A stretch of DNA of 64,000 nucleotides from Nocardia sienata NBRC 100364 (GCF_001613205.1 NZ_BDBX01000049.1:1-64000); one strand, 5' to 3'. Positions 1-10,527 are shown, counted from the stretch's first letter. Numbers and translations: made by a program. The notes: a model not told the origin generated them from the sequence alone.

Positions 1-1
1 A

Positions 2-3000
2 TACTGGCAGGCCACCGGGACGGACCAGGGTTCGGTTCCGATCGGTGTGCCGCAGTGGAATTCGCGCGTGTACGTGCTGGATTCCCGTCTCCAGCCGGTT
101 CCCGCCGGTGTGGTGGGTGAGCTGTATCTCGCGGGCGATCAGCTGGCTCGCGGGTATGTGACTCGTCCGGATCTGTCGGCGGATCGTTTCGTGGCGAGCC
201 CGTTCGACAAAGGGCAGCGGATGTACCGCACGGGTGATCTGGTGCGGTGGATCCACACCCGTACCGGGGAGCAAGCCGACGGCCGTGTCGCCGAGGCGCC
301 GGTGCTGGAGTATCTGGGCCGTACCGATTTCCAGGTGAAGTTCCGTGGTCAGCGCATCGAGCTCGGGGAGATCGAGTCGGCGCTGCTGGCCGAGCCCGTG
401 GTCAGCCAGGCGGTGGTCACGGTGGCCGCGTCCGATCTGGGTGAGCAGTTGGTCGCTTATGTCGTTCCGGCTCCGGGTGAGCAGGTCGACTCCAGCGCGC
501 TGCTGGAATCCCTGCGTGATGTGTTGCCGGTGTACATGATCCCGGCCGTGGTCATGCAGCTCGACGCGTTCCCGCTGAACACCTCCGGCAAGCTGGACCG
601 CAAGGCGCTGCCCGCGCCGGTGTTCGAGGCGCGGGAGTTCCGGGCGCCGTCGACCCCGATCGAGGAGGTCGTGGCGGGTGTCTTCGCCGACGTGCTCGGG
701 CTCGAGCGGGTCGGCGCGGATGATGATTTCTTCGCTCTGGGTGGTAACTCGCTGATCGCGACGCAGGTCGTGGCACGGGTGGGTGCGGCCCTGGACACCA
801 AGGTCGCGGTGCGTACCTTGTTCGAGGCCTCCACTGTGGCCGCCTTGGCCGCCGCCGCGGAATCCGCTACCGGGCGTGGCGATCTGCCGGTGCTGGCGCG
901 CCGGGAACGGCCGGAGCGGGTGCCGTTGTCGCTGGCGCAGCAGCGGATGTGGTTCCTGAACCAGTTCGATATCGATTCGGCCGCGTACAACATCCCGGTG
1001 GCCGTGCGCCTGTCCGGGAATCTCGATATCGCCGCGCTGCGGCAGGCTGTCGCCGATATCGTGGGCCGGCACGAAACCCTGCGGACCGTCTACCCCGCGC
1101 AGGACGGGCGGCCGTACCAGCTCGTGCTGCCGGTCGGACGGGCCGTTCCGGAACTGACCCCGGTTCCGGTGGCCGCAGCGGAACTCCGCGACCGGATCAC
1201 CGAGGTGATCGCGACCGGTTTCGACGTGACGGTCGAGGTGCCGCTGCGGGTGGCCCTCCTGCATCCGGCCGACGACGAATACGTCCTGGTCTTCGTGGTG
1301 CACCACATCAGTACCGACGGCTGGTCGATGGGTCCGCTGACCCGGGACCTGATGACCGCCTACGCGGCGCGCACCTCCGGTTCGGCTCCCGCGTGGACGC
1401 CGCTGCCGGTGCAGTACGCCGACTACAGCCTGTGGCAGCGTGAGGTCCTGGGCTCGGAGGACGATCCCGAGAGCCTGGTCAGCGCGCAGGCAGGCTACTG
1501 GCGCAGGGCGCTGGCCGGGCTGCCGGACGAGCTGAATCTGCCGAGTGATCGGCCGCGTCCGATCGTGGCGACGATGGTCGGTGGCACCGTGCCGTTCCGG
1601 ATCGACGCCGAACTGCACCGCGCGGTGACGCGGTTGGCCGCCGAGCACAACGCGACGGTGTTCATGGTGGTGCACGCGGTGCTGGCGCTGCTGCTCGCCC
1701 GGTTGTCGGCCACCAACGATGTGGCCATCGGTACGCCCATCGCGGGTCGCGGCGAGGCCGAACTCGACGATGTGGTCGGGATGTTCGTCAACACACTGGT
1801 GCTGCGGTCGCATGTGCGCGGCGAGTCGAGTTTCGGTGAGTTCCTGGCGGCGACCCGGGAAGCCGATCTGCAGGCGTTCGCGCACGCCGATGTGCCGTTC
1901 GAACGACTGGTGGAACTGGTCGAGGTGGAGCGCTCGACCGCCCGGCATCCGTTGTTCCAGGTGGCATTGTCGTTCGAGAATCTGCCGCAGGGTGATTTCG
2001 AACTGCCGGGACTGCGGGTCGGCGCTGTCGATTTCGATGCCGAGAGTGCGAAATTCGATCTCTCGCTGCGGATCACCGAAACCGGCGACGGTATGGCGGC
2101 GGCCTTCTCCTTTGCCCGGGACCTGTTCGACTCCGACACCATCGGGGTCTTCGCGCGCCGGTTCCTGCACCTGCTGTCGGCCATCGTCCGCGACCCGCAG
2201 GCGCCGATCGGCGATCTGCCGATCATCGACGATTCCGAGTACCGCCTGCTCACCCATGTCCGCGGTGACGATGTCATGGCGACGGGTCTGATGCCCGACC
2301 TGCTCACCGCCGGTGTCCGGATCGCACCGGACGGTGTGGCGGTGCGCTACCGGGGCCGGTCGGTGACCTACCGCGAGCTGGACGAGCAGTCGTCGCGGTT
2401 GGCGCGGGTGCTCATCGATCGCGGCATCGGTCCGGAGCGGATCGTCGCGCTGGCGCTGCCGCGGTCCTACGAGATCGTGCTGGCGTTCTGGGCCGTGGCC
2501 AAGGCCGGCGGCGCGCATGTACCGGTGGATCCGAACTACCCGCCGGACCGGATGCGGCATATGCTCTCCGACTCCGGTGCCGTACTGGGGCTCACCAGCA
2601 GCGAGTACGTGGACCGGTTGCCCGGCGAGGCGCAGTGGCTGCTGCTCGACGATCCGGAGTTCCTGGCACAGGTGGCGGCGAAACCGGATAGTGCCGTGAC
2701 CGATACGGACCGGATCACGTCGTTGGCGATGTCGCATCCGGCGTACGTCATCTACACCTCCGGATCGACAGGTCTGCCCAAGGGCGTGATGGTGACGCAT
2801 GCGGGTATGGGTGGTCTCGCCGATGTGGCGGCCGATCTGTACGGCGTCGATTCCCGGCACCGGTTCCTGCACATCTGTTCGCCGAGTTTCGATCCGTCGG
2901 TGCTGGAATGGGTGTGCACCGCGTATGTGGGTGCGACTCTCGTCGTGGTCCCGGGTGAGATAATCGGCGGTCCAGAACTGGCCGAACTCCTGCGGACCGA

Positions 3001-6000
3001 AGCGGTGACCCACGCGATCATCACTCCGGCGGTGCTGGGCACGCTGGATCCGGCGGGCCTGGACGCGCTCGAGGTGCTGTCGGTCGGTGGCGATGTGACC
3101 ACCGCCGAACTACTGGCCAAATGGGAGCCGGGCCGCAAGTACTTCAACGGTTACGGGCCCACCGAGACGACCATCATCTCGTCCTACGCGCGACTGTTCG
3201 CCGGCGAGCACGTCACCATCGGCGACCCGGTGCACGGTATGGCGGCACTGGTCCTGGACGCGCGGCTGAAACCGGTACCGCCGGGTGTGGCGGGTGAGCT
3301 GTATCTGGCCGGTGGTGCGCTGGCCCGCGGTTACCACAACCGTCCGGGCCTGACCGCGGACCGGTTCGTCGCCAACCCGTACAGCTTCGAGGGTTCGCGG
3401 ATGTACCGCACCGGTGATGTGGTGCGCTGGTACGCGAAACCCGGTGCGCGGGCCGGTAACGAGGCGTTGCCGACGGTGCACTGGGAACTGGACTATGTGG
3501 GCCGGTCGGATTTCCAGGTCAAGATCCGCGGTTTCCGCGTGGAACTGGGCGAGATCGATACGGCGCTGGCCGCGCATCCGGATGTCGAGTACGCGGTGAC
3601 CCTCGGCCGGGACACCGATGCGGGCGCGACGATCCTGGTGTCGTATGTGCTGGCGGTACCCGGGCACAGCGTGGACACCGCCGCGGTGACCGAGTTCGTA
3701 TCCGCGCGGTTGCCGGCGCATATGGTGCCGTCGGTCGTCATCGTCCTGGACGAGATCCCGCTGACCCCGGTCGGCAAACTGGACCGCAAGGCACTCCCGG
3801 AACCGGTCCTCGAGGCGCAGTCGTTCCGCGCTCCGGTCGGTGCGGTCGAGACGATCATCTGCGAGGTGTTCGCCGACGTCCTCGGGATCGCACGGGTCGG
3901 CGTGGACGATTCGTTCTTCGCACTCGGCGGCGACAGCATCCTGTCGATCCAGCTGGTATCGCGGGCCAAGGCGCGCGGAGTGGTCTTCACGCCCCGAGAT
4001 GTGTTCGAGCGCCGGACCGTTGCCGCGCTCGCCGAGGTCGCCGGACGCGGCGACGCGGACGAGCAGCGGTTGGCGGAACTGCCCGGCGGTGGGGTCGGCG
4101 ATATGCCGGTGCTGCCGGTCATGTCGCAGATTCTCGACGCGAACAGTCCCTACCACCGTTTCACACAACCCATGCTGTTGCGGCTGCCGGTCGATATCGA
4201 CCGCGAAACCCTGGTCGCCACCTTGACGGCGGTATTCGATCACCACGACGCCCTGCGCACCCGCCTACGGGTCGTGGGCGGGGTGCCCGAGCTCGAAGCT
4301 CTCGCGCCCGGTGCGATCGATATCGACGCGCTGGTACGCCGGGTCGACCTCGACAATGGCATCGGCGAGGACGAACTGGTCGCCGTGGCGTCCGCCGAAT
4401 TCGATGCCGCACTGGACCGGTTGGACCCGGCCGCCGCGGTGATGGCGCAGTTCGTGTGGTTCTCGTTCGACGGTGACCGGCGCGATGTGCTGCTCTTCGC
4501 CGCGCACCACTTCGTGGTCGACGGAGTGTCCTGGCGCATCATCATCCCGGATCTGGCCCTGGCCTGGTCCCAGCTCGCGGCCGGCGCCGCCGTGACGCTG
4601 CCGCCGGTCGGGACCTCGCTGCGCCGGTGGGCGCACGGGCTGGCCGAGGCCGCCGCCGAGCCCGGCCGGGTCGCGGAACTGCCGTACTGGCAGAAGATCG
4701 CCGCCACCCCGGATCCGCTGCTGGGTGAGCGCGCCTTCGATCCGGCCGTTGATACCAACGCGACGGTCGAACGATTCGAGGTATCACTACCCGCCGATAT
4801 CACCGAGGCGGTGCTGACCACCGTCGGTGCCCGCTATCACGGCGGACCCAACGACGCCCTGCTCGCGGCGCTGGCGCTGGCGCTGGCCCGCTGGCGCGAC
4901 GACGGCCCGTCCGCGGCGGCGCTGGTCAAACTCGAGGGCCACGGTCGCGAAGAGACCGTGGTGCCCGGGGCCGATCTGTCCCGCACCGTCGGCTGGTTCA
5001 CCGCCGTGCATCCACTGCGGCTGGACCTGCCCGGAATCGATATCGACGAGGCCTTCGCCGGTGGTCCCGCGTTCGGCGTGCTGGTGAAATCGGTGAAGGA
5101 ACAGTTGCTCGCGGTGCCGGACAAGGGGCTGGGTTACGGCCTGCTCCGCTATCTGAACGCCGATACCGGCGACCAGTTGCCGGACCGGGTACCGGGCCAG
5201 ATCGGTTTCAACTATCTGGGTCGTGTCTCCGCCGGGGAGGTCTCGCCCGAACTCGCCGAGCTCGGCTGGATGCCGACCGCCGAACTCGGTGCGATCGGTG
5301 CGGACGCGGACCGGGATATGCCGGCCAACGCCGTGCTGGATATCAATGCCATCGTCAATTCCGGTGCCGAGGGTTCGGTGCTGAGCGCGGTGTTCGCCTA
5401 CCCCCGCGGGGTGCTCACCGAGGCGCGGGCCCGCGAGTTCGCGGATCTGTGGATCGCCGCGCTCACCGCGCTCGCCGACCATGTCCGCCGGCCGGAAGCG
5501 GGCGGTTTCACGCCGTCCGATATGTCGCTGGTGCGGGTATCGCAGGGTGATATCGAACGGTGGGAGCGCACCTATCCGGCGCTGTCGGAGGTCTGGCCGC
5601 TGTCGCCGCTGCAGTCGGGTCTGCTGTTCCACGCCCAGTTCATCCAGGACGGCGTGGACGTCTACACCATGCAGTCGTCGGTCGATCTGGCCGGCACGGT
5701 GGACCCGGCGCGGCTGCGGGCCGCCGCCGAGGCGATGATCGGCCGGTACCCGAACCTGCGGACCGCGTTCGTCGCCGACAGCGCCGGTCAGTGGGTGCAG
5801 GTCGTGCTCGATACGGTGCCGGTGCCGTGGCGCGATATCGATCTGCGCGGTCTGCCGGAGGACGAACGGGCCGGCGAGCTGCGCCGGTTGCTGGCCGCGG
5901 ACCAGGCCGAGCATTTCGATATGTCGGTTCCGCCGCTGATCCGGTTCCATCTCGTGCGGATGACCAAGGACGCGTGGCAGCTGGCGATCACCACGCACCA

Positions 6001-9000
6001 CATCCTGCTCGACGGCTGGTCCATGCCGCTGCTCATGCGGGAACTGCTGGTGCTCTACGCGCTGCGCGGCGATACCTCCGCGCTGCCGCGGGTGGCCTCG
6101 TACCGCAATTTCCTGTCCTGGCTCGGCGATCGCGATCGGGCCGCCTCCGCGGCGGCCTGGCGTGCGGAGCTGGCCGGTTTCACCGAACCCTCGCTGCTGG
6201 TCCCGCAACCGGCGCCGGCGGAGAACTACGAGGTCGGCACCGTCGTGGCCGAACTCGACGCGGACCGGACGCGGCAGCTGTCCGCGCGGGCCGCCGAGCT
6301 CGGTATCACGATGAACACGCTGCTGCAGGCGGCCTGGGGTGTGCTGCTCGGCTGGATGACCGGACGCGACGATGTGGTGTTCGGTACCACGGTGTCCGGC
6401 CGCCCCGCCGAACTGCCCGGTATCGAATCCATGGTCGGTCTGTTCATCAACACCCTGCCGGTCCGGGTGCGCCTCGATCACCGGGCCACCACCGGCGAGC
6501 TGCTCACCGACCTGCAGCGCGCGCAGGCCGACCTGCTGGAACACCACTACCTCGGGCTGACCGATATCCAGCGGGCCGCCGGGACCGCGGTGCAGTTCGA
6601 CAGCCTGTTCGTGTTCGAGTCCTATCCCACCGACGCCGCCGAGGTCGCCGCCACCGGTGATATCGACGGTATGTCGATCGCCGGCGTGGGCACGCGGGAC
6701 AACAGCCATTACCCGCTGACCCTCGTGGTGACCGCGGACCACACGGTCCGGATCGCGCTGAAGTACCTGACCAGCTCGTTCACGGCCGAGACGATCGACA
6801 CCGCCGCCGCGCGGCTGCTGCGGGTGATCGATCAGCTGGTCGACGCGCCGGAACTGCCAGTGGGCGAGGTGGAGTTCCTGAGTGCGGCCGAGCGGGCGGA
6901 GCTGGGGTCGCGGTCCGGTGGTCCGGCGGTGCCGGCCCGGACCCTGCCGGATCTGCTGGCCGCCGCGGTGGCCGAGGACCGGTCGGCGCCGGCGGTGGTG
7001 TTCCGGGATCAGCGGTTGTCCTACGGCGAGATGGACGAGCGGTCGAACCGGCTGGCGCGGGTGTTGATCGAGCGGGGTCTGGGTGCCGAGGATCTGGTGG
7101 CGGTGGCGGTGCCGCGGTCGGCGGATTCGGTGCTGGCCGAATGGGCGGTCACCAAGTCGGGTGCGGCGTTCCTGCCGGTGGATCCGACGTATCCGGCGGA
7201 TCGTATCGCGCATATGCTGACCGATTCCGGTGCCGCGGTGGGTATCACGGTGTCGTCGGCGCGGGCGGAGCTGCCGGATTCGGTGGATTGGCTGGTGCTC
7301 GACGAGCTGGATTCGCGGCGCTTCTCCGAAGAGGCGGTCACCGATGCCGACCGTGTCCGTCCGCTGACGCCGGCGAACACCGCCTACGTCATCTACACCT
7401 CCGGTTCCACGGGTCTGCCCAAGGGCGTGGTCGTCACGCACGCCGGTCTGGCGAATTTCAGTGCCGAACAGGTCGAGCGGTACGGACTGAACCGGCATTC
7501 GCGGGCGCTGGCGTTCGCGTCACCGAGTTTCGACGCCTCGATCCTGGAACTGCTGCTGGCGGTGGGTTCCGCGGGTGCGCTGGTGGTGGTACCGCCGGGG
7601 ACCTACGGCGGAGCCGAGCTGGGCGAGCTGATCGCCCGGGAGCGGGTAACGGTCGGGTTGATCACGCCGTCGGTGCTGGCTTCGCTGGACCCGGCCGATC
7701 TGGCGGATATGCGGGTGATCATCGCCGGTGGCGAGGCCATCTCGGCGGATCTGGTGGCGAAATGGTCCGCGGTTCGCGACGGCGGGGTCGAGCGCCGGCT
7801 GCACAACGCCTACGGTCCGACCGAGGCGACTGTCGCGACGAATATCAGTGGCGCGCTGCTGCCGGGCGATCCGGTGACCATCGGCGGTCCGGTGCGCGGT
7901 ATGCGCGCGCTGGTACTGGACGACCGGTTGAACCCGGTCCCCGAGGGCGTGGCCGGTGAGCTGTATGTCGGTGGTATCCAGCTGGCGCGCGGCTATCACG
8001 CGCGAGCGGGTCTGACGGCGCAGCGTTTCGTCGCCGACCCGTTCGGTGCGCCGGGTTCGCGGCTGTACCGCACCGGTGACATCGTGCGCTGGCGGCGCGA
8101 CGGTGCCGGTGACCCGGCGGTGGAGTACGTGGGCCGCAATGATTTCCAGGTCAAGATCCGCGGTTTCCGGATCGAACTCGGCGAGATCGACTCCGCGCTG
8201 ACCTCGTTCGACGGCGTCGACTTCGCGATCACGGTCGGGCACCGCAACCCGACCGGCGTGGTATCGCTGGTGTCGTATGTGGTGGCCGCGCCGGGTGTTT
8301 CCATCGATACGGCCGGCGTGCGTGCGCATATCGAGAAGCGGCTGCCGGGCTATATGGTGCCGTCCTCGATCACGGTGATCGACGAGATCCCGCTGACACC
8401 GGCGGGGAAGCTGGACCGCAACGCATTGCCGGAACCGGTGTTCGCCGCCGATGCCGGCTACCGTGCCCCGCGCACACCGCTGGAACAGACCGTGGCCGAA
8501 GTCTTCGCCGAAGTGCTCGGCGTGGACCGGGTGGGTGTGGACGATTCGTTCTTCGCCCTCGGCGGTAACTCGCTGCTCGCGACCAAGGTGGCGGCCCGGT
8601 TGGGCGCGGTCACCGGTGCCGAGATCAGTGTGCAGTGGATGTTCACCGAGGCGACGGTCGCCGGGCTCGCCGCCCGGATCGTCGAACCCGATTCCGCGAC
8701 GGAACTGTCCGAGGCGGCATTGCGGGTGGTGCTGCCCATCCGGGAGACCGGTACGGCGACCCCGATCTTCGCTGTCCATGCCCGCGACGGGCTGGCGTGG
8801 AATTTCGCCGCGCTGACCGGACTGCTGCCGGACGATCAGCCGATCTACGGTCTCCAGTCGCCCGCCTATACCGAACCCGACTACGCCCCGGACTCGCTGG
8901 CGGAGATCGCGGCCCGGTATCTGGCGGAGATCCGGCGGATCCAGCCCGACGGTCCGTATCGCCTGCTCGGCTGGTCCCTGGGCGGGGTACTGGCCCACGC

Positions 9001-9523
9001 CATCGCTACCGAATTGCAGGCGGCGGGGGAGCAGGTCGAGATGCTGGCCCTGCTCGACAGCCATCCGGCCGTCGACCCGGGGATCTTCGAAACCCTGCTC
9101 CGTGCCGCGCTGGTGGAACAGGGCATCCTCACCGAGGAGCCGGGGATGGACCGGGCTGTCGGCGAACTCGACGACGCCGAACTGGAACGACTGCACCGAC
9201 TGATCCCGCCGGAATTGCTGACATTGCCGGTGGAACGGTTGCGCGGGGTGTACCGGACGGCGGCACGATCGGCGGAACTGATCGCAGAACACCGGCCCCG
9301 GACCTACCGCGGTGTCATCGATTTCTTCCGTGCCGAGGTGCCCACGCCGGGTGCGCGGCAGGCCGGTCCGCGGGCGGAGGACTGGTTGCCGTATGTGGCC
9401 GGGGAAATCGTCGAATACGCGGTACCGGCGACACACGACGAGATGACTACGGCGGAGTCGTTCTCGGTGATCGCGCCACGGCTGCTGGCCCGGATCCGGG
9501 GGACGGCCGGCGAAGAAGACTGA
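2..9523 (+). CDS. Non-ribosomal peptide synthetase, C-terminal modules (5' truncated)
   Basis: The reading frame is open from the first bases, so the start lies upstream of the window. Domain order, with residues counted from nt 47: partial A (to ~190), PCP (Ser235 in LGGNSL), C (HHISTDG at 419), A (~750-1250, SGSTGLPKG core), PCP (Ser1297 in LGGDSI), E (HHFVVDG at 1487 and FNYLGR), C (HHILLDG at 1984), A (~2300-2800), PCP (Ser2842), and TE (GWSLGG Ser2977; His3130). LGGDSI is the carrier form typical upstream of epimerization domains, and the following C domain is expected to be a DCL type. The last three residues would therefore be L-, D-, L-configured before thioesterase release. By alignment to GrsA, the lining residues read roughly DPLISGGII for the middle A domain and DALIIGAVA for the last. 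I cannot assign substrates. An inverted repeat follows the stop. Confidence 0.97.
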   Translation, partial: YWQATGTDQGSVPIGVPQWNSRVYVLDSRLQPVPAGVVGELYLAGDQLARGYVTRPDLSADRFVASPFDKGQRMYRTGDLVRWIHTRTGEQADGRVAEAPVLEYLGRTDFQVKFRGQRIELGEIESALLAEPVVSQAVVTVAASDLGEQLVAYVVPAPGEQVDSSALLESLRDVLPVYMIPAVVMQLDAFPLNTSGKLDRKALPAPVFEAREFRAPSTPIEEVVAGVFADVLGLERVGADDDFFALGGNSLIATQVVARVGAALDTKVAVRTLFEASTVAALAAAAESATGRGDLPVLARRERPERVPLSLAQQRMWFLNQFDIDSAAYNIPVAVRLSGNLDIAALRQAVADIVGRHETLRTVYPAQDGRPYQLVLPVGRAVPELTPVPVAAAELRDRITEVIATGFDVTVEVPLRVALLHPADDEYVLVFVVHHISTDGWSMGPLTRDLMTAYAARTSGSAPAWTPLPVQYADYSLWQREVLGSEDDPESLVSAQAGYWRRALAGLPDELNLPSDRPRPIVATMVGGTVPFRIDAELHRAVTRLAAEHNATVFMVVHAVLALLLARLSATNDVAIGTPIAGRGEAELDDVVGMFVNTLVLRSHVRGESSFGEFLAATREADLQAFAHADVPFERLVELVEVERSTARHPLFQVALSFENLPQGDFELPGLRVGAVDFDAESAKFDLSLRITETGDGMAAAFSFARDLFDSDTIGVFARRFLHLLSAIVRDPQAPIGDLPIIDDSEYRLLTHVRGDDVMATGLMPDLLTAGVRIAPDGVAVRYRGRSVTYRELDEQSSRLARVLIDRGIGPERIVALALPRSYEIVLAFWAVAKAGGAHVPVDPNYPPDRMRHMLSDSGAVLGLTSSEYVDRLPGEAQWLLLDDPEFLAQVAAKPDSAVTDTDRITSLAMSHPAYVIYTSGSTGLPKGVMVTHAGMGGLADVAADLYGVDSRHRFLHICSPSFDPSVLEWVCTAYVGATLVVVPGEIIGGPELAELLRTEAVTHAIITPAVLGTLDPAGLDALEVLSVGGDVTTAELLAKWEPGRKYFNGYGPTETTIISSYARLFAGEHVTIGDPVHGMAALVLDARLKPVPPGVAGELYLAGGALARGYHNRPGLTADRFVANPYSFEGSRMYRTGDVVRWYAKPGARAGNEALPTVHWELDYVGRSDFQVKIRGFRVELGEIDTALAAHPDVEYAVTLGRDTDAGATILVSYVLAVPGHSVDTAAVTEFVSARLPAHMVPSVVIVLDEIPLTPVGKLDRKALPEPVLEAQSFRAPVGAVETIICEVFADVLGIARVGVDDSFFALGGDSILSIQLVSRAKARGVVFTPRDVFERRTVAALAEVAGRGDADEQRLAELPGGGVGDMPVLPVMSQILDANSPYHRFTQPMLLRLPVDIDRETLVATLTAVFDHHDALRTRLRVVGGVPELEALAPGAIDIDALVRRVDLDNGIGEDELVAVASAEFDAALDRLDPAAAVMAQFVWFSFDGDRRDVLLFAAHHFVVDGVSWRIIIPDLALAWSQLAAGAAVTLPPVGTSLRRWAHGLAEAAAEPGRVAELPYWQKIAATPDPLLGERAFDPAVDTNATVERFEVSLPADITEAVLTTVGARYHGGPNDALLAALALALARWRDDGPSAAALVKLEGHGREETVVPGADLSRTVGWFTAVHPLRLDLPGIDIDEAFAGGPAFGVLVKSVKEQLLAVPDKGLGYGLLRYLNADTGDQLPDRVPGQIGFNYLGRVSAGEVSPELAELGWMPTAELGAIGADADRDMPANAVLDINAIVNSGAEGSVLSAVFAYPRGVLTEARAREFADLWIAALTALADHVRRPEAGGFTPSDMSLVRVSQGDIERWERTYPALSEVWPLSPLQSGLLFHAQFIQDGVDVYTMQSSVDLAGTVDPARLRAAAEAMIGRYPNLRTAFVADSAGQWVQVVLDTVPVPWRDIDLRGLPEDERAGELRRLLAADQAEHFDMSVPPLIRFHLVRMTKDAWQLAITTHHILLDGWSMPLLMRELLVLYALRGDTSALPRVASYRNFLSWLGDRDRAASAAAWRAELAGFTEPSLLVPQPAPAENYEVGTVVAELDADRTRQLSARAAELGITMNTLLQAAWGVLLGWMTGRDDVVFGTTVSGRPAELPGIESMVGLFINTLPVRVRLDHRATTGELLTDLQRAQADLLEHHYLGLTDIQRAAGTAVQFDSLFVFESYPTDAAEVAATGDIDGMSIAGVGTRDNSHYPLTLVVTADHTVRIALKYLTSSFTAETIDTAAARLLRVIDQLVDAPELPVGEVEFLSAAERAELGSRSGGPAVPARTLPDLLAAAVAEDRSAPAVVFRDQRLSYGEMDERSNRLARVLIERGLGAEDLVAVAVPRSADSVLAEWAVTKSGAAFLPVDPTYPADRIAHMLTDSGAAVGITVSSARAELPDSVDWLVLDELDSRRFSEEAVTDADRVRPLTPANTAYVIYTSGSTGLPKGVVVTHAGLANFSAEQVERYGLNRHSRALAFASPSFDASILELLLAVGSAGALVVVPPGTYGGAELGELIARERVTVGLITPSVLASLDPADLADMRVIIAGGEAISADLVAKWSAVRDGGVERRLHNAYGPTEATVATNISGALLPGDPVTIGGPVRGMRALVLDDRLNPVPEGVAGELYVGGIQLARGYHARAGLTAQRFVADPFGAPGSRLYRTGDIVRWRRDGAGDPAVEYVGRNDFQVKIRGFRIELGEIDSALTSFDGVDFAITVGHRNPTGVVSLVSYVVAAPGVSIDTAGVRAHIEKRLPGYMVPSSITVIDEIPLTPAGKLDRNALPEPVFAADAGYRAPRTPLEQTVAEVFAEVLGVDRVGVDDSFFALGGNSLLATKVAARLGAVTGAEISVQWMFTEATVAGLAARIVEPDSATELSEAALRVVLPIRETGTATPIFAVHARDGLAWNFAALTGLLPDDQPIYGLQSPAYTEPDYAPDSLAEIAARYLAEIRRIQPDGPYRLLGWSLGGVLAHAIATELQAAGEQVEMLALLDSHPAVDPGIFETLLRAALVEQGILTEEPGMDRAVGELDDAELERLHRLIPPELLTLPVERLRGVYRTAARSAELIAEHRPRTYRGVIDFFRAEVPTPGARQAGPRAEDWLPYVAGEIVEYAVPATHDEMTTAESFSVIAPRLLARIRGTAGEED

Positions 9524-9530
9524 ACCGGTA

Positions 9531-9569
9531 CGCGGTCGGCGGCCGCCATTACGAACGCAGCCGACCGCG
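9531..9569 (+). terminator. Terminator-like inverted repeat after the NRPS gene
   Basis: A 10-bp perfect stem (CGCGGTCGGC at 9531-9540 with GCCGACCGCG at 9560-9569) starts 7 nt after the NRPS stop. There is no T-run, which is usual for high-GC actinobacteria. It marks the end of the NRPS transcript. Confidence 0.6.
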
Positions 9570-9611
9570 CCGCGGTTCGGTGGTGAACCCGGCCGGCCGT
9601 GGGGCCTCGGG

Positions 9612-9737
9612 CTACAGCAGTGCGCTCGAGCGACCGGCCGGGGCGCGCCGGCCGCTCGCCGGGTCGCCGAAGAGTTCGCGCAGTTCGTCGGTATCGGGTA
9701 GGCCGAACGGACGCGTGATCACTCTGCGCGTCGCCAT
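9612..9737 (-). CDS. Possible 41-residue small protein
   Basis: This ORF has an ATG 8 nt downstream of the stop of the isomerase-family gene, on the same strand. A GAGGG ribosome-binding site overlaps that stop region, about 6 nt before the ATG. The product starts MATRRVITRPFGLPDTDEL and is basic with an acidic central helix-like segment. I do not recognise a family. It lies between that gene and the NRPS terminator, and its placement and RBS argue for translation. It could also be chance in high-GC DNA. Confidence 0.4.
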   Translation of the reverse strand: MATRRVITRPFGLPDTDELRELFGDPASGRRAPAGRSSALL

Positions 9738-9745
9738 GACTGCCC

Positions 9746-10402
9746 TCAACCGAGGACCAGCGGAAGCTTTGCGGCCGACTCGCCCAGCGCGTCCTGTTCG
9801 TCCGCTGTCGCGGTGCGGCGACCGGTGCCGATCAACAGGGCGTCCCGGTCGGAGAACGTCGCGGGGAATGCGGCTCCGGCGATGCGCTCCAGCAGCTCTC
9901 GCGAACGGGTGAGGCATTCTTCGGGCGGCTGCTCGGCATGCGGGAGATGAGCGACCAGGTCCAGGTGGTGCAGCGTCCACTCCAGGACATAGGCGGACAG
10001 ATAGTCACCGGCGGTGAGGACTTCGTCGCGGGTGCTCACCCGCTGATCGGGGTCGGCGAGTACGGCGGCGCGTCCGGCGGCCGAGCCGACATCGTCGAGA
10101 TGGAGTTCGAGCAGGCGCGGTTCACCGTAGGCGGCGGCCAGCCGGACGGTCAGGGCATCGAGCGGATCGTCGCCGGTCGGCGAGGTCTCGGCGATATCCC
10201 AGTACGTCACCGCGTCGCGGGTGGGCTCCTTGTCGGTTGGGGTCACCAGGGTGATCAGCACATCCTGGGCATCGATGATCAGGTGGCAGACCAGATCCCG
10301 GACGAGCCAGCCGGTACATCCCGAAGGCCGGCCGAAATCCTGGTCCGCGAGTCCGGCGACCGCCGCGCGCAACGCGGTCCACGAGCGTGAGAAGTGATCC
10401 AC
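9746..10402 (-). CDS. Maleylpyruvate isomerase / mycothiol-dependent DinB-like family protein
   Basis: This 218-residue protein has the DinB-like four-helix fold of the mycothiol-dependent maleylpyruvate isomerase N-terminal family. The probable metal ligands are visible: His40 in the DLVCH segment, then Glu141 and His145 in EWTLHHLDL. Family members use mycothiol, the actinobacterial low-molecular-weight thiol, for isomerase or S-transferase reactions, or act on mycothiol conjugates. The actual substrate cannot be read from the sequence, and many paralogues are uncharacterised. It is cytoplasmic with no signal peptide. It may be co-transcribed with the small ORF just downstream. Confidence 0.8.
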   Translation of the reverse strand: MDHFSRSWTALRAAVAGLADQDFGRPSGCTGWLVRDLVCHLIIDAQDVLITLVTPTDKEPTRDAVTYWDIAETSPTGDDPLDALTVRLAAAYGEPRLLELHLDDVGSAAGRAAVLADPDQRVSTRDEVLTAGDYLSAYVLEWTLHHLDLVAHLPHAEQPPEECLTRSRELLERIAGAAFPATFSDRDALLIGTGRRTATADEQDALGESAAKLPLVLG

Positions 10403-10527
10403 CGCCGCAAGCTAGCAGCGCCGACCCCCTGCCGGGAGCGGTTTCCCGGTCGGGACGAGGCCGGGCGCTGTTTCGGGCGTGTCCCCGGTAACGACGAGCC
10501 GAGTCGCTTCGCGCCGCGCGATCGCGC

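Noticed and set aside
4787..7498. A 903-codon open frame on the minus strand inside the NRPS gene
   Set aside because: It is antisense to clear condensation and adenylation domains, is Arg/His/Gly-rich, and has no domain. This is a codon-bias shadow of high-GC coding DNA.
7520..9436. A 638-codon minus-strand open frame under the last NRPS module
   Set aside because: Antisense to A, PCP and TE domains with repetitive basic composition and no recognisable motif; also a shadow.
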